Source: Clostridiales bacterium (GTDB taxonomy: Bacteria; Bacillota; Clostridia; Oscillospirales; Oscillospiraceae). Taken from it: a DNA stretch of 40,836 nucleotides. The stretch is from assembly GCA_004557655.1 (NCBI GenBank), contig SFGJ01000012.1:1-40836 (forward strand), given 5' to 3'. The notes below the pieces were generated by a model. It saw only the letters and a list, made by a program, of their open reading frames with translations. It was not told the DNA's origin and ran no database searches. The translations under genes and the position numbers were made by a program. Within the stretch, counting starts at the first letter, position 1, and each line of letters starts with the position of its first letter. Below are positions 24,568-33,408 of this stretch, piece after piece.

Positions 24568-24993
24568 ATGGTCAAGTCAATCATCGAGGGCGTCGCTGAC
24601 TTCTTCAAGGACTGCCCTCTCCTCAATGCCGGAGTGTTCCGCGTGGACGCCCTGGGAGACGAGCCGCAGGAGTACACCATCGAGACGGGGATCTTCAACC
24701 CGATCATCGAGACATACATCGACGGCAGCTCCGACCGGCGCTACCAGTTCAACTTCGGCAGCCGGGAGTATTACAGCATGGACCGGCTCCAGAACATCGC
24801 CAACAGCACCTTCTACGAGGACTTCGCCAACTGGGTCGAAGCTCAGGAGGCTGCCGGCAATTTTCCGGAGCTGCCGGAAGGTATGCACCCGGAACAGCTC
24901 AGCGTTCTCTCGTCTGGCTATATGTTCGACGAGTCCATGAGGAACGCACGCTACCAGATCCAGTTAGAACTCATCTATCACAAGGAGGCATAA
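24568..24993 (+). CDS. Minor capsid / tail-terminator protein
   Basis: This is a 141-residue protein with the pattern of the minor capsid 3 family. It begins with the helical IIEGVADFFKDCPLL and has a central beta region with SDRRYQFNFGSREYYSMD and a C-terminal YQIQLELIYHKEA strand. Its position directly before the tail tube gene suggests the tail terminator, the ring that caps the tail and joins it to the head. The ribosome binding site is AAAGGAGGCCCAAC. Confidence 0.85.
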   Translation: MVKSIIEGVADFFKDCPLLNAGVFRVDALGDEPQEYTIETGIFNPIIETYIDGSSDRRYQFNFGSREYYSMDRLQNIANSTFYEDFANWVEAQEAAGNFPELPEGMHPEQLSVLSSGYMFDESMRNARYQIQLELIYHKEA

Positions 24994-24997
24994 GCAC

Positions 24998-25540
24998 ATG
25001 AAAAAGTTCAATCTCCAGCTCTTTGACGAGAGCCGTGCTGCCCTGCTCCGCAACGCCATCGCGGACTATGCCGAAATCGACGGCAAGTACGAGCTCATGG
25101 GCACCGGCTTCACCACTCTGGACGAGAGCCCCAACGCACAGACCGACAGCGAGACCTACATCAACGAGAGTACCGCGTCCACTGACATCACCGGCTATGA
25201 GACGGAGTTCCCCTACGAGGCACGTCTCATTAAATCCCAGAAGGCGATCTACAAGCTCTGGAAGATGGGCCGCGACCATGCGACCGGCACTGACGCCCAG
25301 CTGAAGTACGTCCGCGTCGAGCTGTTCAACCCCGTCGGTGAAGCTACTGAGGCCACCGCCGAGTTCACCGCCCGCCAGTTCACCGTGGCCAACGAGGTCA
25401 GCGACATTTCTGGTGCAGGCGGCGAAAAGATCAGCGTTTCCGGCACCCTGCACGCCGTCGGCGATCCTATCCAGGGCAAGTTCGACACCGTGACCAAGAC
25501 CTTCACGGCTGGCGACTTCAAGGGCAGCTGCGACGCTTAA
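24998..25540 (+). CDS. Major tail tube protein
   Basis: This is a 180-residue structural protein forming the tail tube. It starts MKKFNLQLFDESR, again the Prp cleavage motif, which is unusual for a tail protein. The rest is beta-rich: YELMGTGFTTLDE, YETEFPYEARLIKSQKAIY, RVELFNPVGEATEATAEFTA. It lies between the tail terminator and the chaperones and is followed by a strong terminator, as expected for a highly expressed gene. Confidence 0.9.
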   Translation: MKKFNLQLFDESRAALLRNAIADYAEIDGKYELMGTGFTTLDESPNAQTDSETYINESTASTDITGYETEFPYEARLIKSQKAIYKLWKMGRDHATGTDAQLKYVRVELFNPVGEATEATAEFTARQFTVANEVSDISGAGGEKISVSGTLHAVGDPIQGKFDTVTKTFTAGDFKGSCDA

Positions 25541-25594
25541 CTAACGCAACAACTGGCTCCGCGCGACTGGCCTGATCAGGCAGTGAGCGACCAG

Positions 25595-25634
25595 GCACCA
25601 GCAGGCCGAACGGTGCAGCCTGCTGGTGCTTTTT
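25595..25634 (+). terminator. Strong rho-independent terminator after the tail tube gene
   Basis: GCACCAGCAGG pairs with CCTGCTGGTGC, 11 base pairs around a 13-base loop, followed by TTTTT. It probably sets a high ratio of tail tube mRNA over downstream tail mRNA by partial termination. Confidence 0.85.
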
Positions 25635-25666
25635 AATAACACCGACCAATGGAGGAAAACAAAATA

Positions 25667-26071
25667 ATGGAATTGATCATTAACAACGTCAAGCTCGAAG
25701 GCGACCTGATGGACGCCGACTTCATGGAGAAGTTCGAGACCGCGATGATTAAAATGCGCGACACGGCTCAGCAGAAAAGAAGCGAGAACTTCCCGACCGC
25801 TGCGGCCAACTACCGCGCACAGTGCGAGGTGGTCAACACCTGCTTCGACGAGATCTTCGGCGCCGGCACGGCCGTCAAGCTGTTCGGCGGCAAGATGAAC
25901 GTCATGGAGCACCTGAAGGCCATCGAGAAGGTGAGCGACTGGGCTGCCGGAGAACGCAAGACCCTGAACGACTTCACCAACCGCTACACCCAGCGCCAGC
26001 AGAACGCCGTCCGTAATATGCAGACCGCGCAGTTCGTCTCTCAGAAGCACGGCAAGGGTAAAAAGCACTGA
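25667..26071 (+). CDS. Tail assembly chaperone (gpG-like)
   Basis: This is a 134-residue helical protein (MELIINNVKLEGDLMDADFM ...), the first of two tail chaperones that hold the tape measure protein during tail assembly. I chose the ATG at 25667 because GGAGG lies 11 bases upstream; the earlier ATG at 25649 would place that site inside the gene. The end carries a very basic tail (HGKGKKH). The stop codon overlaps the start of the next gene, and the AAAAAG before it could allow limited frameshifting. Confidence 0.8.
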   Translation: MELIINNVKLEGDLMDADFMEKFETAMIKMRDTAQQKRSENFPTAAANYRAQCEVVNTCFDEIFGAGTAVKLFGGKMNVMEHLKAIEKVSDWAAGERKTLNDFTNRYTQRQQNAVRNMQTAQFVSQKHGKGKKH

Positions 26072-26712
26072 ATTTATTGATCGACGGCCTGCCGGAACAG
26101 GTCGAGATCGCGGGCCAGATGGTCCCGATCAGCAGTGACTTCCGGACGGGGATCCTGTTCGAGGAAGTGCTGCAAGACCCAGGGCTCGACGATCTGGAGA
26201 AGCTCCAGACCGCCCTGCACCTGTATTTCCCCGGCGTCGTCTTCGATTGTGACGTGCTCGATGAAGCACTCGGCAAGCTGGTCTGGTTTTATCGCTGCGG
26301 CACGGATCCCGAAGAGACGACGGGCGAAACGTCCGGCGCCGCCGACGAGGACCCGCCCTTCTCCTACGAGCACGACGCTGATTATATTTATTCCGCGTTC
26401 ATGCAGGCCTACGGCCTGGACCTGGCGCGGCATCCCCTCCACTGGTGGCAGTTCCGAGCCCTCTTTAGATCGCTCCCTGAAGACACGCAGCTGGTCAAAA
26501 TCATCGGCTACCGCACGATGAAGATCCCGGCCAAGATCTCCAAGGAGCAGCGGCAGCACTATGAGCATCTGAAGCGCGTCTACGCGCTCCCTCAGTCGGC
26601 TGACCGTCAGCAGCTCGAAAGTGACCTTAACAAACTACTTATGAACGGCGGCAACCCTGCCGCACTTTTGAATGGTAGCGAGGTACGGTCATGGCATCAG
26701 ATGGAACCCTAA
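26068..26712 (+). CDS. Gp15-family tail assembly chaperone
   Basis: This protein of about 214 residues belongs to the bacteriophage Gp15 family. LNLLIDGLPEQVEIAGQMVP and SDFRTGILFEE at its start, and WWQFRALFRSLPEDTQLVKI with the YRTMKIPAKISKEQRQHY segment near the end, are typical. Relatives begin MNLL... The codon here is CTG at 26068 (CTGA overlapping the previous stop, AAGGG nine bases upstream), so CTG is the likely start. A TTG at 26077 is another option. It reads 22 bases into the tape measure gene. Confidence 0.85.
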   Translation: MNLLIDGLPEQVEIAGQMVPISSDFRTGILFEEVLQDPGLDDLEKLQTALHLYFPGVVFDCDVLDEALGKLVWFYRCGTDPEETTGETSGAADEDPPFSYEHDADYIYSAFMQAYGLDLARHPLHWWQFRALFRSLPEDTQLVKIIGYRTMKIPAKISKEQRQHYEHLKRVYALPQSADRQQLESDLNKLLMNGGNPAALLNGSEVRSWHQMEP

Positions 26713-29360
26713 AATTTGATACAAGCCTGGACTCCGGCGGCCTACAGTCGGGGATGGGCAAGGTCGCGAGCATCGCCCAGCAGGCGCTGGGCGTGTTCAG
26801 CGGCCAGATGATGACCAGGGCAGTCGATAGCCTGGTCAACCTCGGGAAGACCGCCCTCAGCAGTGTGGGCGCTCTCGAACAGAACGTGGGCGGCGTCGAG
26901 ACGCTGTTCGGCGACACGGCTGACGCCGTCATCGCCGCAGCGGATCGCGCCTACAAAACGGCAGGAATGTCTGCCAACGACTACATGAGCACGGTCACGA
27001 GCTTCTCGGCGTCCCTGCTCCAGTCCCTCAGCGGAAACACTGAGGATGCCGCCCAAGTGGCGGACATGGCCATCATCGACATGGCCGACAATGCGAACAA
27101 AATGGGCACGTCCATGGACATGATCCAGAACGCGTACCAGGGCTTCGCAAAACAAAACTACACCATGCTGGACAACCTGAAGCTGGGCTACGGCGGCACG
27201 AAGACCGAGATGGAGCGACTGCTGGCCGATGCTCAGAAGCTGACGGGCGTCAAGTATGACATCAACAACCTGAACGACGTCTACCAGGCGATCCATGTGA
27301 TCCAGGAGGAAATGGGGATCACGGGAACGACCGCCAAGGAGGCCTCCGAGACTCTGGAGGGTTCCATGGCCTCGGCCAAGGCCGCCTGGGACAACTTTAT
27401 GAACGGATCGAGCGACGCCGACCAGCTGGCGGACGCCTTCGCCACGGCTGCGGACAACATCGTCAAGAACCTGGCCGAGATCGTTCCGCGCTTCGCTGAG
27501 ACGCTGCCAGCCCTGGCCGGCGCCGTCGTGTCGCAGATCCCGGACCTGGCCGCTGCTATCGTACCGGCCGTTCTCTCTGCTGGCCAGAGTATTCTGGAGC
27601 AGGCACGGGACGCTGTCCTCGACTTTGACTTTGAGGGTATGGCCGAGAAGGTCGTGGAAACGATCACCGACTTCATCAGCGGCGACGGTCTCCGCTCCTT
27701 CCTGGGCTGCCTGGTGGATATTTTCACCGGCATCGTCAACGGCATCAGCTCCATGCTGCCGACGCTTCTGCCGGCGCTCGTTGAGCTGATTGCCTACACT
27801 GTCACCAAGCTGATCGAGCAGCTGCCGGCGCTCCTGGACTGCGCTCTCCAGCTGATAAAGGGCCTGGCCGATGGCATCCTCGCAGCGCTTCCCGTGCTGA
27901 TCGAGTCCCTGCCTGAGATCATCAGCGCCATCGTGCAGTTTTTGATCTCCGCCGTCCCTCAGATCATTGACGCCGGCATTGAGCTCCTGATCGCGCTGGT
28001 GGACGCCCTGCCCACCGTCATCGACGCCCTGATCGACGCCCTGCCTCAGATTATCGAGGCCACCGTGACGGCTTTGATCGCCGCAGCGCCTCAGATCGTG
28101 AGGGCCGGCATCAAGCTCCTGGGAGCACTGATCGAGGCCATCCCGGTCATTGTGGTCGAGCTGGCGAAGGCCGTGCCGGACATCATCGCGGCCATCATCG
28201 ACGTGCTGGCCGAGCTTCCCGACCTGATCGGTGAAGTCTTCGCTGAGATCGTGGCCGATCTCGTCGAATGGGGCACGGACATGGGCAGCAAGGCCCAGGA
28301 GCTGATCACTCAGCTCTGCACAAAGGTCTCCAATGTTCTGCGGAACCTGCCGGGCCAGATCTGGACGCACCTGGTCAACGCTGTCACGAGAGTGGTCCAG
28401 TGGGGCCAGCAGATGCTCAGCAACGCCTCGACCGCGATGAGCAACCTGCTCAGCAAGGTCAACAGCATCATCCAGGAGCTGCCCGGAAAGATCTGGACGC
28501 ACCTGGTCAATGCGGTGAACAAGGTCATCGCCTGGGGCCAGCAGATGCTCAGCAATGCTTCGACCGCGATGAGCAATATGCTCAGCAAGGTCAACAGCAT
28601 CATCCAGGAGCTGCCCGGAAAGATCTGGACGCACCTGGTCAACACCGTCAACAAAGTGGTGGCCTGGGGCCAGCAGATGGTCTCCAACGCTTCGACCGCC
28701 GCGAGCAATATGCTCAGCAAGGTCTCCAGCACGCTCCAGCAGCTCCCGGGCAAGGTGTGGGAGTATCTGAGCCAGGCGGCCCAGAAGGTCGTCTCCTGGG
28801 GCTCTGACCTGGCCCAGAAGGGCGCTGCGGCAGCGACCCAGCTGTTCAACTCCATCGTCAACGGGCTCAGCAGCCTGCCGAGCAAGATGGCGGAGATCGG
28901 CAGCAACATCGTCAGCGGCATCTGGAACGGCATCAGCTCCGGCTGGAGCTGGCTGACGAACAAGGTCAGCAGCCTGGCCAGCAGCCTGCTGGACGCAGCA
29001 AAGAACGCCCTCGGCATCAACTCCCCGTCCAAAGAGTTCGCGGACGAGGTCGGCCGCTGGATCATGCCCGGCGTGGGCAAGGGCCTGGACAAGTCCATGC
29101 CTGCAACGCTGAAAGACATGAAAGCCAAGGCCGGCGAGCTCGTCAGTGCCATGCGGGCCGAGATGTCGGCAAGCGCCGGGCAGCTCTCCGTCGGAGCTTC
29201 GCACGCTGCAGGGCTGAGAATGGCAGGTGCCGGCACGACCGTCTACAATGACAATCGCATGGAGCAGAGCAACACCTACAACGTGCCCGTGGCTACTCCT
29301 TCCGAAGTAGCCAAGAAGCAGCGCGAGGCTCTGCGGAACATGGTCGGAGGTGTGAAATGA
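26691..29360 (+). CDS. Tape measure protein
   Basis: This is an 889-residue protein that sets tail length and is passed into the host membrane on infection. The N-terminus (MASDGTLKFDTSLDSGGLQSG, then VETLFGDTADAVIAAADRAYKTAGMSANDYMSTVTSFSA in parts) is a standard TP901/SPP1-like tape measure. A hydrophobic centre (about 275-520) alternates Leu/Ile/Ala-rich helices. A 44-residue tandem repeat follows (about 555-690), and the C-terminus has SPSKEFADEVGRWIMPGVG, a common tail-end motif. The start lies 22 bases inside the Gp15 gene. Confidence 0.94.
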   Translation: MASDGTLKFDTSLDSGGLQSGMGKVASIAQQALGVFSGQMMTRAVDSLVNLGKTALSSVGALEQNVGGVETLFGDTADAVIAAADRAYKTAGMSANDYMSTVTSFSASLLQSLSGNTEDAAQVADMAIIDMADNANKMGTSMDMIQNAYQGFAKQNYTMLDNLKLGYGGTKTEMERLLADAQKLTGVKYDINNLNDVYQAIHVIQEEMGITGTTAKEASETLEGSMASAKAAWDNFMNGSSDADQLADAFATAADNIVKNLAEIVPRFAETLPALAGAVVSQIPDLAAAIVPAVLSAGQSILEQARDAVLDFDFEGMAEKVVETITDFISGDGLRSFLGCLVDIFTGIVNGISSMLPTLLPALVELIAYTVTKLIEQLPALLDCALQLIKGLADGILAALPVLIESLPEIISAIVQFLISAVPQIIDAGIELLIALVDALPTVIDALIDALPQIIEATVTALIAAAPQIVRAGIKLLGALIEAIPVIVVELAKAVPDIIAAIIDVLAELPDLIGEVFAEIVADLVEWGTDMGSKAQELITQLCTKVSNVLRNLPGQIWTHLVNAVTRVVQWGQQMLSNASTAMSNLLSKVNSIIQELPGKIWTHLVNAVNKVIAWGQQMLSNASTAMSNMLSKVNSIIQELPGKIWTHLVNTVNKVVAWGQQMVSNASTAASNMLSKVSSTLQQLPGKVWEYLSQAAQKVVSWGSDLAQKGAAAATQLFNSIVNGLSSLPSKMAEIGSNIVSGIWNGISSGWSWLTNKVSSLASSLLDAAKNALGINSPSKEFADEVGRWIMPGVGKGLDKSMPATLKDMKAKAGELVSAMRAEMSASAGQLSVGASHAAGLRMAGAGTTVYNDNRMEQSNTYNVPVATPSEVAKKQREALRNMVGGVK
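28361..28760 (+). repeat. 132-base tandem repeat in the tape measure gene
   Basis: Near-identical copies start at about 28361, 28493 and 28625 (CTGGACGCACCTGGTCAA), with a degenerate fourth from about 28757. The period is 132 bases, 44 residues: IWTHLVNAV..V..WGQQML then SNASTAMSN. Copies can recombine to add or remove units, which would change tail length by whole steps. Confidence 0.9.
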
Positions 29361-30277
29361 CAGTAAACACATTAACCATCGAGCTGACCTGCAACGGCAA
29401 GACCCTCAAAATGGGACCGGGCCAGGACATTGACATCACTGCCGTGTCCGGCCTGGAGTCCTCCGAGGTGGAGATCAGCACATCAGACAACGCCCTGGTG
29501 GACGGGGCGTCTGTCGATGGCAAGAAGATCAAACCGAGACCGATCCACATCGAGGCCAGCTTCAGAAGCAGCAAGAACAACCCGGAAAACCGGGCCAAAG
29601 TAATCAAGTTTTTCAATCCGAAGTACACCGGCAAGGCGCTCATCACCAACATGGGCGTCAGCCGCAACATCGAGTACGAGCTGGAGGGCTGGACCTTCGC
29701 AGCATCGAAGAACATGGACAGCAAGCTGAAGATCCTGGTGGATCTGATCTGTCCGGACCCTTATATGCTCAATGTGGACAACTTCGGCAAGAACATGGCG
29801 AACATCACGCCGCTGTTCTCTTTCCCCTGGATCTCCCTCAGCAAGAGGATGGCGACGGGCAAGCTGGACTACAAGCCAGAAGCCCGTGGCCTTCTCCTGG
29901 GCGGCAATACTGCCGGTTATAGAACGCTGAAGAAGGAGGTCGTGCTGAGCAACGACGGAGACGTCCCGACCGGCGTCCAGATCCAGTTCATCGCGACCAG
30001 GGGCACCGTGGTCAACCCTAAGATCACGAACACCGGCACGGGCCAGTTCATGCGCGTGAATGTCACGATGCAGACCGGCGACGTGCTTCTCATCGACACC
30101 AACGACCGGCACCAGGTCATCACTCTGAACGGCGTCAACTACTACCAGCACATCGACCGCCGGAGTGAGCCCTTCCAGCTGGACGTGGGCGACAACTATC
30201 TGGAGTACGACGCGGATGGGAACTACACCAACCTGGACGTCAATCTGTTCTATACTCCGAAGTATCTGGGGGTGTAG
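29357..30277 (+). CDS. Distal tail protein (Dit)
   Basis: This is a 306-residue baseplate protein of the siphovirus tail family that forms the ring at the tail tip. The N-terminal part has the beta-sandwich pattern (TIELTCNGKTLKMGPGQDID), with RPIHIEASFRS and IEYELEGWTFAASKNM; the C-terminal galectin-like part holds FQLDVGDNYLEYDADG. The start overlaps the tape measure stop (ATGA), as usual. No variable region is seen here. Confidence 0.9.
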   Translation: MTVNTLTIELTCNGKTLKMGPGQDIDITAVSGLESSEVEISTSDNALVDGASVDGKKIKPRPIHIEASFRSSKNNPENRAKVIKFFNPKYTGKALITNMGVSRNIEYELEGWTFAASKNMDSKLKILVDLICPDPYMLNVDNFGKNMANITPLFSFPWISLSKRMATGKLDYKPEARGLLLGGNTAGYRTLKKEVVLSNDGDVPTGVQIQFIATRGTVVNPKITNTGTGQFMRVNVTMQTGDVLLIDTNDRHQVITLNGVNYYQHIDRRSEPFQLDVGDNYLEYDADGNYTNLDVNLFYTPKYLGV

Positions 30278-30280
30278 CGC

Positions 30281-31390
30281 ATGAATTTGATCATCCTCGA
30301 CCAGAACTTCGACACGCTGGGCGTCGTCAGCGTGTTCAATACCCTCATCTGGGACCGCCGGTATTATGCCTCGGGCCTTTTTGAATTACACACCCCCGCC
30401 GAGTTTTTCACGCTGATGAACACTGGCCGCTATCTCTACCGGAACGACCGGGACGAGCTGGGCGTGATCCGCGAGGTCAACTTCGCGAGAGACGCCAAGG
30501 GCGCCCGGACGGCCTACTGCAAGGGCTACTTCTCCGAGGAGCTCCTGAACGGCCGCGTGCTCAATACGCAGATCAGCCTCACCGGCACGCCGGAGGCCAT
30601 CGGCCGGAAGATGGTGGACCGCTACGTGATCAACCCGAGCGACGCCGACCGGAAGATCCCCCAGGTCAAACTGGGCGAGCTGAAGGGCATCGGCACGAGC
30701 GTCACGGTCACGGCCACCGGCGACAACCTGGGCGACAAGCTCTACGAGATCGAGAAGACCCAGGAGCTCAGCCACCGGCTGCGCTACGACTACCTGAACA
30801 ACGACCTCATCTTCGAGGTGTGGAAGGGCAAGGACAGAACGGACGACCAGACGGAGAACAGCTGGGCCATCTTCTCGGATAGCTTCTACAACGTCAAGAA
30901 CGCCGTCTACGACCGGGACGAGTCCGAGTATAAGAACTTCGCCTACGTCGCCGGCGAGGGAGAAGGCTCAGCCCGTGTCATCGTGGAGGTGGATCTCCGC
31001 AGCAGTGCGGACGAGGAGCGCCGGGAGCTCTACGTGGACGCCCGGGATCTCCAGAGCACCTACCAGGACGACGCCGGCAACGAGCACACGTACACGGCAG
31101 ACCAGTACAGGGCGCTGCTCCGTCAGCGTGGCCTGGAGAAGCTGGCCGAGTACCAGAAGATCGAGACCGTCAACAGCGACGTGGATCCCAACGCCAACCT
31201 GACCTATGGCGTGGACTTCGACCTGGGCGACCTCTGCACCTACCGCTACACAGACGTCGGTATCGAGACCACCAAGCGGATCACCGAGATCCAGGAGGTC
31301 TACGAGGGCAGCAAGCAGACCCTCTCCGTCGTCTTCGGCAATGACCAGATGACCAGCATCATGAAAATCATCCAAAGGGAGGTATTTTAA
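30281..31390 (+). CDS. Tail hub protein (Gp37-like)
   Basis: This is a 369-residue protein of the siphovirus ReqiPepy6 Gp37-like family, a baseplate hub related to Tal. LNLIILDQNF...LIWDRRYYASGLFELHTP is the family start, and YTDVGIETTKRITEIQEVYEG and TLSVVFGNDQMTSIMKII are its end. No peptidoglycan-cleaving domain is visible. The ribosome binding site is GGGGGTGTAGCGC. It would connect Dit to the fibres. Confidence 0.9.
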   Translation: MNLIILDQNFDTLGVVSVFNTLIWDRRYYASGLFELHTPAEFFTLMNTGRYLYRNDRDELGVIREVNFARDAKGARTAYCKGYFSEELLNGRVLNTQISLTGTPEAIGRKMVDRYVINPSDADRKIPQVKLGELKGIGTSVTVTATGDNLGDKLYEIEKTQELSHRLRYDYLNNDLIFEVWKGKDRTDDQTENSWAIFSDSFYNVKNAVYDRDESEYKNFAYVAGEGEGSARVIVEVDLRSSADEERRELYVDARDLQSTYQDDAGNEHTYTADQYRALLRQRGLEKLAEYQKIETVNSDVDPNANLTYGVDFDLGDLCTYRYTDVGIETTKRITEIQEVYEGSKQTLSVVFGNDQMTSIMKIIQREVF

Positions 31391-31391
31391 C

Positions 31392-32369
31392 ATGGCCATG
31401 AGATACGGCTATTTTGACTCAGAGATCACCGGCGTGGACTCCGAGGGTATGCCTATTTTTGACAGAGCAGAGACGTCGGAACTGTTCCGCCTGCTCTTTT
31501 CCAAACTGCTGACCAATGGCGTGCTGGCCAAGCCTGCCGACTGCTTCAAAGTGCTGGCAGGTGACAACGGCCTGAGCGTCACGGTCCGCCCCGGCTTCGG
31601 CCTGATCAACGGCGCCTTCGCCTATGATCCCGCCCCTGCCACTTTCCAGCTGGCCGCAGCTCCTACGAGCTACAGCCGCATCGACCGCGTCGTGCTGCGC
31701 TGCAACTACCTGGAGCGCCTCTGCGAGATCATCGTGAAGACCGGCACGGCAGCGGCAACGCCCCAGGCTCCGGCGCTCATCCAGCCCGTCAGCGGCGACT
31801 ACTACGAGCTGGGCCTGGCAAATGTAACGGTCGGCGCCAACCAGACCGTCATCACTCAGAGCTCCATCAGCGACACCCGCCCCAACAGCGCAGTCTGCGG
31901 CTACATCACCCAGTTCATCGACAGCATCGACACCGAGGCCTTCTATGACCAGTTCAATGCCTTCTATGCTGAGTTTGTGGCCAAGTCCAACGCCAGCTAC
32001 TCCCAGTTCGAGCAGATGGCCAGGGCAGCCTATGACGGCTTCACGGCTGCCATCGACGAATACATCGAGGCGCTGGAGACCAAGGGCAACGCAGATCTGA
32101 CCGCCATCACGGAGGCCATGAAAGAGTTCCAGCGCACCAGCCAGAACGCTTTCAACGAGTGGTTTGCCACCGTGCAGGGCCTTCTGGATGAGGACGTCGC
32201 CGGCAGGCTCATCAACAAGACGAGCGATCTGGACGAGCGCCTGACCGCGCTGGAGTACATGATCATCCACAACGATCTGTTCACTCACATCGTTGACGAT
32301 GACGGCAACCCGATCCTGGACGACGATGGCAACGCGATCATCGGCGACTGGAAATATAAAACCGCATAA
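31392..32369 (+). CDS. Baseplate / tail fibre anchor protein
   Basis: This is a 325-residue protein directly before the variable tail fibre. The N-terminus (MRYGYFDSEITGVDSEGMPI, then AETSELFRLLFSKLLTNGV) is the common baseplate upper protein-like module. A beta region (SYSRIDRVVLRCNYLERLCEI) follows, and then a long coiled coil (about 180-290) that should trimerise. The end (DDDGNPILDDDGNAI) repeats an acidic turn. It starts two bases after the previous stop with GGGAGGTATTTTAAC. It likely joins the receptor-binding fibre to the baseplate. Confidence 0.82.
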   Translation: MAMRYGYFDSEITGVDSEGMPIFDRAETSELFRLLFSKLLTNGVLAKPADCFKVLAGDNGLSVTVRPGFGLINGAFAYDPAPATFQLAAAPTSYSRIDRVVLRCNYLERLCEIIVKTGTAAATPQAPALIQPVSGDYYELGLANVTVGANQTVITQSSISDTRPNSAVCGYITQFIDSIDTEAFYDQFNAFYAEFVAKSNASYSQFEQMARAAYDGFTAAIDEYIEALETKGNADLTAITEAMKEFQRTSQNAFNEWFATVQGLLDEDVAGRLINKTSDLDERLTALEYMIIHNDLFTHIVDDDGNPILDDDGNAIIGDWKYKTA

Positions 32370-32380
32370 GGAGGAACATT

Positions 32381-33352
32381 ATGCAGATTGATGTAACAAA
32401 CGGCAAACGCTTCACAGAGTACGACGCGCTGGCTGCCGTGGCCAGCGGGGAGGACGTTCTCCTGGTACGACTCGCAGACGGCACAGGCGTCAAGAGGATC
32501 CCCCTCAAAGCCATCAAGGCCTTCATCAACGGAGACCTGACCACGCTGGAGACTGAGGACAAGACCAGCCTGATCGCCGCCATCAACGAAGTCTTCGGCC
32601 TGGCAGGCACCAACGCCGACGACATCAAAGCCCTGAAGGAGCTGACCGCAATGCTCGGCCAGACCGGTGCCTCCAGAGCCAACTCCTTCATCTACGAGCA
32701 CAGCCTCGGCACCAGCTTCACCGCCGAGCAGTCCGCCGACATCCGTGCCGGCAAGTTCGATCTGGTCCGCACCGGCGGCTACTGGACCATCAACGGCCGC
32801 AAATACTGGGCCGCCCATGCTGACTACCGTCTGCACTGCGGCGACACAGAACTGACCACCCACCATATGCTGGTCATTCCTGACAGGTCCTTCTATAACG
32901 GCGTTATGAATGACACGAATGTCACGACCGGCGCATACTACGGCAGCAAGATGAAGACCTCCGGCCTGGCTGACGCTCTGGCCACCATCAAGGCCGACTT
33001 CGGCGCGGATCACATCCTGACTCACAAAGTCTTCCTGGCCAACGCCGTCAGCAATGGCCTCAGCTCCGGCTGGGCATGGTACGACAGCCAGATCGACCTG
33101 ATGAACGAGCACATGGTCTACGGCTCCTACGCATGGGGTGGCGGCTCCCAGAACGGCTACGACACCGGCGCAGACAAGAGCCAGCTGGCTCTGTTCCAGG
33201 CACGCCCGGACCTGATCACGAACAGAGAAAACTGGTGGCTGAGAGACGTCCGGTCCGCGGCGGCTTTCTGCCGTGTCTACACCGGCGGCCATGCCGACTA
33301 CTGGGGCGCCTCGCACTCCTTCGGCGTCCGCCCGGCTTTCCTGATCTATTGA
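32381..33352 (+). CDS. Tail fibre with DGR variable domain (target 2, receptor-binding protein)
   Basis: This is a 323-residue tail fibre. The N-terminal part (MQIDVTNGKRFTEYDALAAV...) is an attachment domain, followed by a short helix-rich section (LTTLETEDKTSLIAAINEVF). The C-terminal domain (about 155-323) is a C-type lectin/DUF6273-like fold: NRENWWLRDVRSAAAF, then variable residues, then SFGVRPAFLIY. The last 94 bases of the domain (33247-33340) match the template repeat except at adenines, plus one T-to-C. This is the canonical DGR target, next to the Avd and reverse transcriptase genes, and should bind the host surface. Confidence 0.93.
   Translation: MQIDVTNGKRFTEYDALAAVASGEDVLLVRLADGTGVKRIPLKAIKAFINGDLTTLETEDKTSLIAAINEVFGLAGTNADDIKALKELTAMLGQTGASRANSFIYEHSLGTSFTAEQSADIRAGKFDLVRTGGYWTINGRKYWAAHADYRLHCGDTELTTHHMLVIPDRSFYNGVMNDTNVTTGAYYGSKMKTSGLADALATIKADFGADHILTHKVFLANAVSNGLSSGWAWYDSQIDLMNEHMVYGSYAWGGGSQNGYDTGADKSQLALFQARPDLITNRENWWLRDVRSAAAFCRVYTGGHADYWGASHSFGVRPAFLIY
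33247..33340 (+). repeat. DGR variable region 2 (VR2)
   Basis: These 94 bases align without gaps to template 33965-34058. Eighteen of 24 template adenines are changed, against a single change (T to C, synonymous in GCT/GCC) at any of the other 70 bases. It ends with the same GTCCGCCCGGCTTTC as VR1, the homing initiation segment. Confidence 0.96.
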
Positions 33353-33360
33353 TCAAAAAT

Positions 33361-33381
33361 CCCGGCCCACAAGGGGCCGGG
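33361..33381 (+). other. Hairpin downstream of VR2
   Basis: CCCGGCCC pairs with GGGCCGGG around ACAAG: an eight-base-pair GC hairpin 20 bases after VR2 and followed by TAAATC, not a T-run. It matches the position and size of the homing hairpin known for Bordetella phage DGR and is the counterpart of the one after VR1. Confidence 0.75.
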
Positions 33382-33408
33382 TAAATCTAATCAAGGAGAT
33401 AAGATAGC

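Noticed and set aside
25541..25594. Programmed frameshift extending the tail tube protein
   Set aside because: No slippery sequence near the stop, and a strong terminator follows at once.
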